Source: JADHUC01 sp964617665 (GTDB lineage: Bacteria; Planctomycetota; Planctomycetia; Pirellulales; Pirellulaceae). From it: a DNA stretch of 52,313 nucleotides. Shown here in pieces: positions 24,966-34,354 of the stretch. The first letter of the stretch is position 1, and each line of letters begins with the position of its first letter. The stretch lies in the NCBI GenBank assembly GCA_964617665.1, contig CAZUAH010000026.1, positions 1 to 52,313 on the forward strand, in the 5' to 3' direction. The notes under the pieces were generated by a model. That model was not told the DNA's origin and did no database searches. It saw nothing but the letters and a program-made list of their open reading frames with translations. Both the position numbers and the translations under genes were made by a program.

Positions 24966-27146
24966 CTAACTCGCCTTACCAGTGCTCTTGCGAGCTTCGG
25001 TGAGTTTGTTTTCGAGCCACTGACTGATGCGGTGGTTCAGTACTTGCACGACGGTTGCCGATTGGTTCGCTCGAATCGTGGCATACCCGAATTCGCCGGC
25101 GTGATGATTGGCACAGAGGTCGTGGGGTAGTTCGACGATTCCCGTGAATCGCGGCATGACGAATTCGTACGAGTCGTCTGACTCTTCACTCCGGAGATCT
25201 GTAACGGCAAGCGGGCCGCCAACCGGAGCACACAGCGCCAAGTGTGGCGGAGTCTTGCTGGCGCCAGGGATAACGCGGGACAGCTGGCCTTCCGACAATT
25301 CTGTCGACCGCAGGCGGAGCTTCACCGGTTTGCCTTCCTGGGTTCGGAAAGAGGCACTGTCTTCTTGGGCAATGGAGACTCGGAGCTGTTTGTGCGTGTC
25401 GTCACCAACCGCCAGCACCTCCGCACCTTCCTCCAGATAGGTCATCAGCAACGTATCGAGATTCCGGGCCATGACCGTCCCAGAAACGGGCGAACGGACC
25501 GTCAAGCGTTCAAATTGACGTTGTTTTTCCGCAAGCCGCTTCTTCAACGCTCGTTCGTTCTCCAATTCGACCTGAGCTGAGGCCTGCTCGTGTTTTTCCA
25601 TGTGGATTCTACGGCGTGCCTTGGACTGGTCGATCGCTGCCTGTAGGTCGCGACATTCGGCATCAAGCTCGTCGTTGGACATCTCAAGAAGCAGATCTCC
25701 GCATTCGACCAACTGGCCGTCGTCGACATGAATCGTCGTTACAAACCCGGGACTCTGTGCCCGCACAACGATCGAGTCGCGATATTCGATGACTCCCGGC
25801 GCAGTGCAAGCCCCGGGCCAGGGCGCGAACAGCAGTGCCGCGCTGGCGCACGCGAAAAGGGCGGCCATGCTTCCCGCTCTTACGGCAATCCACGGATTTA
25901 CTTGGTAGTGGCGTATGACGGATCGAATCGCCTTCATTGCCGGCGGCGCCAGCCAGGCGGTCAGCCCTAAGGCCGCAAGGGCGAGCCCGGCTCCGTGGAA
26001 CAGTACCGAGGCAGCGATGGCTAACGAGATGCAAACGAGGATCCGCCAGCAGAACGCTGCGGCACCGTAGAAGCGTACAAAGACGTCCTTCCACTGCCAG
26101 CCCAAGTTCGATGCTGCTGGCACACCAAGGAATACTCGCCCCGCCAGACCCGCGAGATAGCGGCTGCCAGACGAATACAGGTTGGGAATCTCCAACAGGT
26201 CCGCCAGAATATAATAGCCATCGAACCGCATTAGCGGATTCGCGTTAAACAGCAATGTCGTCGCGCTGGCCATCAGCATCATGCTGTACAGCAAGTGACG
26301 TGCTACGGCGGAATCCGTGCGGCTCCAAATCAGAGCTGCGATCGCGGCGATCACCAACTCGACATACATGCCACCGATGGCCGTGTGGATTCGTTGCCAT
26401 TTCGAGCGGAATCTCCAAGAGGAGGTCACGTCCACATAGGGTACTGGCACAAACAGTATGAAGATGATGCCCAGTTCGCGAACTTCGCCACCGTGTCTCT
26501 TACACGCGACTCCATGCCCGATTTCGTGAATGGCTTTCACCAGTATCCATGCTGCGAACAGCCAGATCCAGTTCGCTGGGCTGAACACCGCAACGGACGA
26601 GGTAACCAGCCGGTCCCAGGTCGTAGCGACCGTTGCCAAGGCAACGACGCAAAGGACCAACCCGGTCAACATGGCAGTCCTGGAGTGAGTCCAGCCAACA
26701 AACGGCATTAGCCGTTCGAGCAATCGGTCGGGGCTGGTGATCGGCAGCTTCATCCAGAATGGGTTCAGTCGCCCGGCCAAGCCGCGTTTGCGCTCCTTGC
26801 TGGCCGCGCCGTACAGTCGAGCGGTTTGCGAGGTGTGTTGCGGTTGGGCCAAGCCTCTTTCGATGAGCCAAGAGCAAATGGAGGCTGCATCACGCTCGCT
26901 AAACGCGTCCGGGCCGAGCGAGCGGGCCGTGAGGCTGAGCGCTTCGGCAACGGTCGTGTCGCCATCCAGCAACGAGATGAATGTGTATTCAGGCAGGCCG
27001 ATGCGAAAGAACTTCGATCGAGTTGGCAACTCGACGTGGTAATACGTGTCCTCGCCGTACTGATGCGGCGTGAAGATGACGTCGTCTTCGAGCTTCAGCC
27101 GAAGACGGGTAAGCTCTTGCGTAGAAGCATCACTTCGCCCGTCCAC
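24966..27146 (-). CDS. PqqD-like/M50 peptidase/HlyD fusion membrane protein
   Basis: About 726 residues. Residues ~10-100 look like a PqqD-type small domain (FRIGLPEYTFISLLDGDTTV, ICSWLIERGLAQ). Then come several membrane segments with a site-2 protease (M50) core: HEIGH at 207-211 and NANPLMRFDGYYILAD (301-316), whose Asp completes the zinc site. After further membrane helices, residues ~430-726 form a HlyD-type adaptor with a coiled coil between lipoyl halves (VIEYRDSIVVRAQSPGFV ... LTVRSPVSGTVMARNLD). The start is inferred as GTG at 27146, one base after the stop of the upstream gene; this fits translational coupling, but no ATG is near. It is probably the inner-membrane component of a multi-gene exporter that may also process its substrate. 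Confidence 0.8.
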   Translation of the reverse strand: MDGRSDASTQELTRLRLKLEDDVIFTPHQYGEDTYYHVELPTRSKFFRIGLPEYTFISLLDGDTTVAEALSLTARSLGPDAFSERDAASICSWLIERGLAQPQHTSQTARLYGAASKERKRGLAGRLNPFWMKLPITSPDRLLERLMPFVGWTHSRTAMLTGLVLCVVALATVATTWDRLVTSSVAVFSPANWIWLFAAWILVKAIHEIGHGVACKRHGGEVRELGIIFILFVPVPYVDVTSSWRFRSKWQRIHTAIGGMYVELVIAAIAALIWSRTDSAVARHLLYSMMLMASATTLLFNANPLMRFDGYYILADLLEIPNLYSSGSRYLAGLAGRVFLGVPAASNLGWQWKDVFVRFYGAAAFCWRILVCISLAIAASVLFHGAGLALAALGLTAWLAPPAMKAIRSVIRHYQVNPWIAVRAGSMAALFACASAALLFAPWPGACTAPGVIEYRDSIVVRAQSPGFVTTIHVDDGQLVECGDLLLEMSNDELDAECRDLQAAIDQSKARRRIHMEKHEQASAQVELENERALKKRLAEKQRQFERLTVRSPVSGTVMARNLDTLLMTYLEEGAEVLAVGDDTHKQLRVSIAQEDSASFRTQEGKPVKLRLRSTELSEGQLSRVIPGASKTPPHLALCAPVGGPLAVTDLRSEESDDSYEFVMPRFTGIVELPHDLCANHHAGEFGYATIRANQSATVVQVLNHRISQWLENKLTEARKSTGKAS

Positions 27147-27147
27147 C

Positions 27148-29016
27148 TTACCACCCCATCCAATAGAGCATCTTTTCGCACGGCTTGTGGAACAGGTTCC
27201 AGCCCAGCGTATGGTACGACGTGGTGATCGCTGCCGTGCCCTGCATGCCGGGCCGCAATGTCTCGTCGGGATTGTCCAGCTCGAACTCGCCGATGAATAC
27301 GTGTTCGGTCTCTCTGACCTCCGATCGAGGATGAATACGCGATAATTTGGCCTCGAATCGTTGTCCCGGATAGGCATCTAGAACGACTTCCAGCGACTGT
27401 TCCGCGCGGACGTGCCGAATGTCTTCTTCCGGAATGGCAATCTCGACGATCATCGAGTCCAGCGGCGCAATCTCGAACAACGTCTGCCCGACCGTGAGCG
27501 GGACGCCTTCGGCCTTCTTCAAGTCGCCGCTGATCACGATCCCGTCTATAGGGCTGCGCAGTTCCAGGTGCGTTCCACGGTGTTCCAGCAGTTCTGCCTT
27601 GATTTTCAAGCGTTCCATTTCGTACTTCGCCACTTCGGCGGCGCCGAAGTCGTGTGTCGCACGATGACCGTCACGTTCTTTGGCAGCCCGGCTCCGATCG
27701 GCGTCTACGCCGGCGAGTTCCCAACGAATTTCGCGCCCATCGATCCGTGCCAAAGGCTGGTTCGCACTGACCAGATCACCCGGTTCCACGAAGCTCTTTT
27801 CCAAGGTGGCATCGAAGGGAGCGGCTACGTATCGACGCACGACCGGCTGCAGTTCGCAGTCGCAGTCTACCTCGTAGGGCATCGGTACGAACATCAACGC
27901 GATAAGCAGCCCAATCGCCGCAAGAATGCACCGGCCTTTCCATCGGCGAGTCGCTTCGACAGCTTTGCGGATCCACTTCTGTACGACGCTTCGCTCGGCC
28001 CGCTTCAGTAGGGCCAGGCATGAACCAACCGGAGTTTCCGCGGCTTTGATCAACCCGAGCGTCCCTGCTTGCTGCGAGAATCCTTCGTCGCCGAGGAACA
28101 GCCAGGCACCTTGCGCGGTGCCGTGATCGTCGTGGATTGGCGAACTGACCACGCTTGTCGTCCCAATCGATTCGGCCAATCTCTTGTGCGCCATCGTTGC
28201 GTGACGATCGGAGGCCTCGTTTGGCGGCCACACCGACAACTCGTCTCGGACCAACGCCTCGTCCAACGTGGCTTCAAGAGTACGGACCCGGTCAGATCGG
28301 CGGTCGACTTGGCCGTTGCCTGATATTGCCGCAACCCGGCAGCTTCGACCGTCGCGACTCAGCCCCAGGACCACTTGCCGACAATCGAAGAATCGCTGCC
28401 ATTCGTTGACCAGCGTGTAACACGCGAGTTCCAGGTCGTCTCCCGAAGTGAGCCGCCCGAGTAGCTCGACGAGTGTCGCTGCGGATCGCGTTTCTGTTTC
28501 GCGCTGTGTCAGCTCGTTACGCGCATGCCAAAGAGCAAGGTAGACGCCGGCCAACTCGAGTGTGGTCACAGCGATCTTGGCTGCACTTGGATGTCCCACC
28601 ACGACCAGAAGGACGGCCGTTTCACCCGGTGAAGAAACGGGCACGGCAGCCACACGCCACGTAGAGTCTTTGTCGATCGCCCGCACGCTGGACGCGTTGT
28701 CGGCTATCGCCTGCCGCCCACAGGCAACCAGTATCTCGTGCAGTTGCTTGGGTAGGGCTTTGCCCGACTCAGCGAATACGTGAAGGCGTTCGTCGGCACC
28801 CGTTTCTAGATAGACCATCCACACGCTGAGTGTGGCCCACGAGACGTGGCGGGCTATCTCACACAGTAGCGCACTCTTGTCGTGTTGCGTTGTTGCAGCT
28901 TCCTGAAAACGTTTGTGCAACTCGGCAATCGGAAGTTCGGTGCGTGGAGTCTGCGTCCCGCGATCGACGCGTGCCGACGCGACGACGGAGTCCGCAGTAG
29001 GGGCCGTGCTTGTCAT
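27148..29016 (-). CDS. GAF-GAF-TM-HlyD fusion adaptor
   Basis: A 622-residue protein. The N-terminal ~360 residues hold two GAF-like domains (LLCEIARHVSWATLSVWMVYLE ... AVLLVVVGHPS; and LACYTLVNEWQRFFDCRQVVLGL ... SSPIHDDHGTAQGAWLFLGDE), cytoplasmic by topology. One membrane segment (ILAAIGLLIALMFVPMPYEV) is followed by a periplasmic HlyD part: YVAAPFDATLEKSFVEPGD, a coiled coil, LRSPIDGIVISGDLKKAEG and a beta-barrel ending PGMQGTAAITT. The start at 29016 overlaps the stop of the upstream adaptor by one base (TAATG), so the two are coupled. Its own stop lies one base from the next gene's GTG. A cytoplasmic ligand or signal sensed by the GAF domains could gate transport. Confidence 0.85.
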   Translation of the reverse strand: MTSTAPTADSVVASARVDRGTQTPRTELPIAELHKRFQEAATTQHDKSALLCEIARHVSWATLSVWMVYLETGADERLHVFAESGKALPKQLHEILVACGRQAIADNASSVRAIDKDSTWRVAAVPVSSPGETAVLLVVVGHPSAAKIAVTTLELAGVYLALWHARNELTQRETETRSAATLVELLGRLTSGDDLELACYTLVNEWQRFFDCRQVVLGLSRDGRSCRVAAISGNGQVDRRSDRVRTLEATLDEALVRDELSVWPPNEASDRHATMAHKRLAESIGTTSVVSSPIHDDHGTAQGAWLFLGDEGFSQQAGTLGLIKAAETPVGSCLALLKRAERSVVQKWIRKAVEATRRWKGRCILAAIGLLIALMFVPMPYEVDCDCELQPVVRRYVAAPFDATLEKSFVEPGDLVSANQPLARIDGREIRWELAGVDADRSRAAKERDGHRATHDFGAAEVAKYEMERLKIKAELLEHRGTHLELRSPIDGIVISGDLKKAEGVPLTVGQTLFEIAPLDSMIVEIAIPEEDIRHVRAEQSLEVVLDAYPGQRFEAKLSRIHPRSEVRETEHVFIGEFELDNPDETLRPGMQGTAAITTSYHTLGWNLFHKPCEKMLYWMGW

Positions 29017-29876
29017 TATGGGCGGCGCGTGACTCGTTCGGAACCGTCGGGGGATACCAAGACGCAAGGATTGCCGCTACGAAAGCGACCATCAGGATTG
29101 GGGAATTCGACCCGGACTCGAACCGTGCCACTTTGTGCGTCGACGACTGGCGAGATGCTCTTCACGGTCCCCGAAACGGTTGCCTTCTGACCGCCGATTC
29201 GAAGCTGGACTTGCTGGCGAGCGGCAAGCTTCTCAGTCTGTTGCGCGGGAACTGCGAACGTTGCGAGAAGCGGATCAAGTTGAACCACGGTCAGCACAAC
29301 AGGATCGGTTGGGGCAACGAACTCGCCGATGTACTTGCTCACCTGTTTGACGAAGCCGTCGACGGGCGACCGAATGAAACGCTGTTCGAGCTGGGCCTTG
29401 GCTCGTTCGCATTCCAGCTCTTTGACTTGAATCGATTCCGTGATGGCCAGTACCTGCGCTTCGGCGATTGCTTTTTCAGTCGCTGCACGGTCGATTTCCT
29501 CAGGACTGGCGTGGTTGCCTTCCAGAAGTTTCTTGAGATTATCGAGCCGCTCGGTCCGTAGACGGAGGTCCGCTCTGGCGGATACCAGTTGGCCTTTCGA
29601 TTCCTTGTACTTCTCGGCGACGCGTAGCGAAGCGCGGAGTACGTCTTGGTTCAGCTCGGCCAGCAGTTGGCCTTCATGGACTTGGTCGCCCTCGCTGACG
29701 TCGACCTTGGTCAGGATTCCCGTCTCGGCCGACGCGATCGCGATCTCACGGTACGGCTCGGTAAATCCCTCAATATCAGCAGCATCGGCAGATCCGATTC
29801 CAAAACTAGTCACGCAGCAAGCTGTCAAGGCGAACGCCCAAGCGTTGGCAATTCGGAGGGCAAAGTGTCGCAACAT
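29016..29876 (-). CDS. RND/HlyD-type periplasmic adaptor
   Basis: A 286-residue membrane-fusion protein with a Sec-type signal peptide (AWAFALTACCVTSFGIGSADAAD). It has the usual order: beta-strand lead (EIAIASAETGILTKVDVSEGDQV), coiled-coil hairpin (~residues 90-150), lipoyl second half (RFIRSPVDGFVKQVSKYIGE), then a beta-barrel (LRIGGQKATVSGTVKSISPV, GRFRSGNPCVLV). It would join an inner-membrane machine to the TolC-family protein encoded upstream. AGGA lies about ten bases before the ATG. It is followed by two more HlyD-type genes, so three different adaptors are made from one operon. Confidence 0.88.
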   Translation of the reverse strand: MLRHFALRIANAWAFALTACCVTSFGIGSADAADIEGFTEPYREIAIASAETGILTKVDVSEGDQVHEGQLLAELNQDVLRASLRVAEKYKESKGQLVSARADLRLRTERLDNLKKLLEGNHASPEEIDRAATEKAIAEAQVLAITESIQVKELECERAKAQLEQRFIRSPVDGFVKQVSKYIGEFVAPTDPVVLTVVQLDPLLATFAVPAQQTEKLAARQQVQLRIGGQKATVSGTVKSISPVVDAQSGTVRVRVEFPNPDGRFRSGNPCVLVSPDGSERVTRRP

Positions 29877-30257
29877 GTCTACAATTCCTGTGTTCGGGTA
29901 CGATCCGAGTACATTTCCGAAGGAAGTGTAGCTTGCAGTTAGTGCATCCGGGGGATAGCTGGACGATTTTTGCGTCTCGTTGGAGCGTTACACGGGTCTG
30001 GCGAGACAGCCCCCAGCGAATCCGTCGTTTAACGGCAAGCCGAAGGCGACAGCGTATCGGTATCGTTCTGAGTCTTGCGGCGCCGACGCCTTCGGCTTGC
30101 CGTTAAACTAAGTTGTCTCGTGGTCTCCCGACAGCGAGACTTGCTCGACCGAGGGTCGGCAATATCCAAGGCAGGGTTGCCGTCAAACTCATTGGGCCGG
30201 TCAGGAGACCGGCCCAGAACCAAGGAGAAGGCCCAAGGATGTGATACGAGCCATTTA
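29877..30257. other. Intergenic region within the export operon
   Basis: These 381 bases lie between the SecA-like gene and the adaptor gene (both minus). They hold the strong family B palindrome (30027-30108). An internal promoter or processing site is likely given the gap length, but no promoter boxes were identified. Nothing else is recognised. Confidence 0.5.
30027..30108. repeat. Palindromic repeat, family B, copy 1
   Basis: Perfect 22-bp arms, 30027-30048 and 30087-30108 (GTTTAACGGCAAGCCGAAGG... and its complement), around a 38-base centre. It is in the gap of the export operon and could stop or stabilise transcripts. Related copies are at 34694-34781 and, as a half element, 52111-52138. 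Confidence 0.9.
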
Positions 30258-32186
30258 TCAGCGATCTTCGCCGGCGAACTTGGCCATCACGGTATCGCGA
30301 TGCTGGTCGCCGTGGAAAAGGCTTCTTCTGCGGCGGTACCCGTGCTTTTCGGCCAGAGCCTGTGTTTTGCGAACTGCCAAGTCGAAATCAGCGTGCACCT
30401 CGCCTTTGGCGTCGGCCGCTCGTTTGATGGATCGAGCCAGCCAAGTGCGGTGAGTTCGTATCAGTTCGTCATCAGCCGATAAGAAGAACTGAGCCGTTCC
30501 GGGATCGCCTTGCCGTGCACAACGACCGATGAGTTGGCGATCGACGCGCGGTGATGTGTGACGCTCGGTAGCGATCACGTGCAGGCCGCCGCGCTCGGCT
30601 ACGCCTGGTTCTAGTTTGATATCCGTGCCACGGCCAGCCATATTTGTGGCTATCGTCACGGCGCCGGCCTGTCCAGCCTCGGCGACAATGGCCGCCTCGT
30701 CGGCGTCTTGTTTGCCGTTCAGGACTTGATGTGGCACACCACGATTGCGCAATTGTTCGGCCAGAATCTCGCTGGCGGCAATGGTACGAGTGCCGACAAG
30801 GACAGGACGCCCCGTGTTGTGGACCTGCCGAACCGCTTCGACGACCGCGTTCCACTTCGCATCGGCATCGGCAAAGCAGCGAGTCGGCTGAATCGCACGC
30901 TGGCTAGGTTTCCAGAGGGGAATCGGCGTTACACGCGGCCCGTAGAACTCCCGAAACTCCTTCTCGCTTTCCATCGCCGTGCCCGTCATGCCGCACAGCT
31001 GATCGTACAGCCGGAATAGGCGTTGCCGGGTGATGCGAGCAATGGACCGCTTCTCCGCAGTGATTTCCAATCCGTCTCGGGCTTCGATGGCTTGATGCAG
31101 CCCGTCGCGCCAACTGCGTTCGGCAAACACGCGGCCAGTCGATTCATCCACGACGCGGACCTGGCCCTCTTGCACGACGTAATGAACATCTCGACGGAAA
31201 CACAATTCTACACGCAAAGCCTGTGTTACGTATTCGGACCATGGCCTAAGCAGTACTTTCCATGGTATTGGGGCCGTGTCCGTGTGGATTCCCTTCGAGC
31301 CTTGTTCCGTAAGCTGAACCGCGCCGGTCTCGGCATCGAACTTGTAGTCTCGGTCCCGCTGCAACTCAGCGATCATCGATCGAGCGACGCGATGTGCCTC
31401 GGCATCTTCCGCCGTCTCGGCCGTCGGCTCACTGATGATCAACGGTGAACTTGCATCGTCGATCAGCACATGATCCACTTCGTCGACGATCGCGCAAGCC
31501 AATTCGCGCTGAATGGGCGTCTCGGGCCCCGGACCGTTACCGCGCAGCCGCCCCAGCAGCGTATCGCCCAATCGCGCTTCCTCGGATCGACGCAGAGTAA
31601 CCTGATCACGCAGGTAGTCGAAACCGAAGTCGTATCCTGGTCCGTAGGTGACGTCACACGCGTACGCGGATCGCTTCTTCTGAGGTGGCGTATTTGGCTC
31701 GAGCACTCCCGCGGTCAAACCCAGGCATTCATACACCGGTAACAGCAAACGGAAGTCGCGTTCGGCAAGATACGCGTTCGATGTCAGAACGTGCACGCCA
31801 CGACCGGCCAACGCGTGGACAAATGCGGGCAGTGCAGCCACAAAGGTCTTGCCCTCGCCCGTTTGCATCTCTGCAACGCTTCCGCGCGCCAGGGCCAGTC
31901 CGCCCAGCATTTGAACATCGTAGAAAGAAATTCCGATCGTCCTGCGAGCGGCTTCGTTGACCAACGCAAAGGCCTGCACCATCAGATCGGACGAGACCGG
32001 TGATTTCCCGCGGGCGACCGATTCGCGAAGATCGTCGGTCTGATCCTGCAATTGCTGTTCGCTCAGCGGGCCCAGATCGGTGCCGGCTTGCCGAATTGAT
32101 TGGATCAAGACGAGGTCACGGTGCGAGGCCTTTGGGCCCTGCGAACTTCGGAGGTGGCGGGCGAACCTTGAGGGAAAAGTAACCAT
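30258..32186 (-). CDS. Shortened SecA-like ATPase
   Basis: A 642-residue DEAD-type motor clearly related to SecA. Walker A is MQTGEGKT (107-114), SNAYLAERD (~136-144) and GFDYLRDQ (~188-195) follow, Walker B is DEVD (235-238), the preprotein-crosslinking region is present (~254-385), GMTGTA is at 399-404, and the second motor half ends with GLHVIATERHTSPRVDRQLIGRCARQGDPG (residues 534-563). Ordinary SecA is ~850-900 residues; this protein ends just after the first part of the long scaffold helix, so the helical wing, the two-helix finger and the zinc-binding tail are missing. It is therefore not the housekeeping SecA. It follows the TolC-family gene by 13 bases and is probably the motor or an accessory ATPase of the exporter. 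Confidence 0.88.
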   Translation of the reverse strand: MVTFPSRFARHLRSSQGPKASHRDLVLIQSIRQAGTDLGPLSEQQLQDQTDDLRESVARGKSPVSSDLMVQAFALVNEAARRTIGISFYDVQMLGGLALARGSVAEMQTGEGKTFVAALPAFVHALAGRGVHVLTSNAYLAERDFRLLLPVYECLGLTAGVLEPNTPPQKKRSAYACDVTYGPGYDFGFDYLRDQVTLRRSEEARLGDTLLGRLRGNGPGPETPIQRELACAIVDEVDHVLIDDASSPLIISEPTAETAEDAEAHRVARSMIAELQRDRDYKFDAETGAVQLTEQGSKGIHTDTAPIPWKVLLRPWSEYVTQALRVELCFRRDVHYVVQEGQVRVVDESTGRVFAERSWRDGLHQAIEARDGLEITAEKRSIARITRQRLFRLYDQLCGMTGTAMESEKEFREFYGPRVTPIPLWKPSQRAIQPTRCFADADAKWNAVVEAVRQVHNTGRPVLVGTRTIAASEILAEQLRNRGVPHQVLNGKQDADEAAIVAEAGQAGAVTIATNMAGRGTDIKLEPGVAERGGLHVIATERHTSPRVDRQLIGRCARQGDPGTAQFFLSADDELIRTHRTWLARSIKRAADAKGEVHADFDLAVRKTQALAEKHGYRRRRSLFHGDQHRDTVMAKFAGEDR

Positions 32187-32199
32187 CGGATATGGACCG

Positions 32200-34308
32200 T
32201 CAACGTGACCAAGCGGCAGGTTGGGCCATAACGGGGCTGGGTGGCATGTGTGTCGGAGCCGGAGCAGCGGCTGACCATCCTTGCTGGTGACGCCCGTCCT
32301 CCATGCACCGCATCAGCGTACCCATGGCTCGCTTCAGTTGGACCAAGGCGAACGTGTAGTTTACCTGGGTCGTGGCAAAGCCTACCTCCTCCTCCGCCAA
32401 GCGTTCCTGAGCGTCCAGCAGGTCTTCCAGAAGACGCGGCGTCGCTGCATCTTGGCCAGGAACGAGTCGCCATCTCCGATCCAGATACTTCGCCTCGGCA
32501 TCCGCGGCGACCATGGACTGGTACTTGCTGACCATTTCCTGATAGGAAGTCTCGACGTCGCGTACGGCCAGTTCGACTTCGGTCATTCCAGCCTCGACAG
32601 TCGCTCGAAGCTCCAGCATTTCCTTGCGCAGCTGTGCCTCGCGCGATGCGAATTCGGCACGAGCGCTCCGGTTTCCCAAGGGCACCTCGAACAGCACGCC
32701 CAACGAGTAGCCTGGTTCGCCTACCGAAAACTGATTGCCAAAGGCCGAAGCGACATCCGCATCGCCCTCCAAGCCATACATATACGAGCTGACGACAAGA
32801 TCCAATTTCGGGAGCAGTTCGTTTTGGGCGACGCCCAACCGTACATTGGCCGCTCGGATCTCTCGCACAGCTTGCGCGATGTCCGGGCGATTGCACAACG
32901 CGGTTTCGAGGGAACGCCGCATCGAGACTTTCACCGGGTAGACGGTGGGCATTTCACCCGGAATCAATTCGACCCGGCCACCGTTTATCAATTGGGGGTC
33001 GTTCACCAGCAAACGGAGTTGGGACTCCGCGTTACGGACCGCGGCCGCAGCGCGCAAGATGTCGGAACGACGGTTCGCCACTGCCGCTTCCGCTCGCAAC
33101 GTTTGCCGCCGTACTGCGTCGACTGCTTCACGGGCCTTCAGCATGTTGAGGATCACTGAGGCGCTGTCGAATAGCTTCTGCTTTTGCCAGCGGATGGACC
33201 TGGCGCGATACACGTCCCAGTAAGCTCGTGCAACCTGTAGCGAGTGATCTTCGAGTTTGTCGCGCAGCTCGTATCCGGCGACTTCCGCATCAATCTGGGC
33301 CACGACCGTCCGGCTTTCGGTGTAGAACCTGCCTGCCTTATTCAACAGCGGCTGAGTGAAGCTGATTTCGAACCGCGCGTTGCCTTGATCCGGTGGAATG
33401 AAGAAATTTGAATTGTTGTACTGGCGACCGATCTTCTGCGACACCTCGAACTCGCCGCCCGTTCCCACCAGCTTCCGTACCCCGGAACTCAAGTACCAGT
33501 TTCGGTCTCGGTAGCGTGGGGGGCCGCCAGTGGTCAGATCGTTACCCACCGGGTCGCTCGTGTAGTCGTAGCTGGAATCGACAAAAGCTCGCCAGTCAAA
33601 AGCCCCGTGTTCTTTTCCAATGGCCGCATTCCGGCTATCGACGTCGGCATACACGGCCAGAACATCCGGCGAGTGGCCTAATGCACTGACTACCAGGTTT
33701 TCGACATTAACGGTCAGTATGTGCGAGTCGTCTCGCATTTGATTCGCGACTTGTTTGTTCCACCAAGGCTGGAATCCTACAGGCAGTGCGTTAGCCGTGC
33801 CGCGGGGAAGTTGATACACCTCACGATCGGGATAGCCGCCGGCTCGCTGATGAAATGGCGCCAGATACATGGACGTGTCCGGCTCGGCCATCGGAGCCAT
33901 GTGCGTCGGAGCCATTGGCACATCGGCATAAGCACCACCGCCGCCAGGTGCGCCTGGGACGTTACTCGGCGGCACAGCGTTGTGTTGCGCCTGCGAAGGA
34001 GGAAGTCGGCGGATCTCGGTGACCCGGGATGGAGCAGACTCAGGCGGCTGCTGAGCAGGGAGCCGCCGCGGGCTGCCCTCCAGAACGCTGGGCTGAAACA
34101 TGCCGTACCCACCGTGCATCGCGGGCGAAGGCAAACGCCTCATGGGATTCGACACTTCGCGCGATTGGGCGGGATACCAGTTTTGTGCATGCGCGCAGTG
34201 GCTGAAAACGGTGTAGACGAGGAGGCCCGAAAGGATCGCGCACAGGCATTGTCTCAAGGGCGGTGGCACTTTGCTACAAAATCGTCCTGATGATTCCGAC
34301 GACAACAT
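32200..34308 (-). CDS. TolC-family outer-membrane protein
   Basis: A 702-residue outer-membrane efflux protein. The start at 34308 gives a signal peptide (LCAILSGLLVYTVFSHCAHAQ); the longer frame upstream runs into a palindromic repeat. Residues ~20-200 are a Pro/Ala-rich extension (PAQQPPESAPSR, PGAPGGGGAYAD) not found in E. coli TolC. From about residue 230 come two alternating coiled-coil/beta repeats of the family (LVGTGGEFEVSQKIG, ARFEISFTQPLLNKAG, LQVARAYWDVYRARS; then ETALCNRPDIAQAVREIRAANVR, YSLGVLFEVPLGNRSARAEFASREAQL). It would form the outer-membrane channel of the exporter encoded with it and lies divergent from the giant surface-protein gene. Confidence 0.88.
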   Translation of the reverse strand: MLSSESSGRFCSKVPPPLRQCLCAILSGLLVYTVFSHCAHAQNWYPAQSREVSNPMRRLPSPAMHGGYGMFQPSVLEGSPRRLPAQQPPESAPSRVTEIRRLPPSQAQHNAVPPSNVPGAPGGGGAYADVPMAPTHMAPMAEPDTSMYLAPFHQRAGGYPDREVYQLPRGTANALPVGFQPWWNKQVANQMRDDSHILTVNVENLVVSALGHSPDVLAVYADVDSRNAAIGKEHGAFDWRAFVDSSYDYTSDPVGNDLTTGGPPRYRDRNWYLSSGVRKLVGTGGEFEVSQKIGRQYNNSNFFIPPDQGNARFEISFTQPLLNKAGRFYTESRTVVAQIDAEVAGYELRDKLEDHSLQVARAYWDVYRARSIRWQKQKLFDSASVILNMLKAREAVDAVRRQTLRAEAAVANRRSDILRAAAAVRNAESQLRLLVNDPQLINGGRVELIPGEMPTVYPVKVSMRRSLETALCNRPDIAQAVREIRAANVRLGVAQNELLPKLDLVVSSYMYGLEGDADVASAFGNQFSVGEPGYSLGVLFEVPLGNRSARAEFASREAQLRKEMLELRATVEAGMTEVELAVRDVETSYQEMVSKYQSMVAADAEAKYLDRRWRLVPGQDAATPRLLEDLLDAQERLAEEEVGFATTQVNYTFALVQLKRAMGTLMRCMEDGRHQQGWSAAAPAPTHMPPSPVMAQPAAWSR

Positions 34309-34354
34309 GTTGTTTCTCTGCCTGTTGCTGCCCAGGTCTGACTTTGGAGTTTCT

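Noticed and set aside
30258..32186. Housekeeping SecA
   Set aside because: The helical wing, two-helix finger and C-terminal tail are missing and the gene sits in an export operon.
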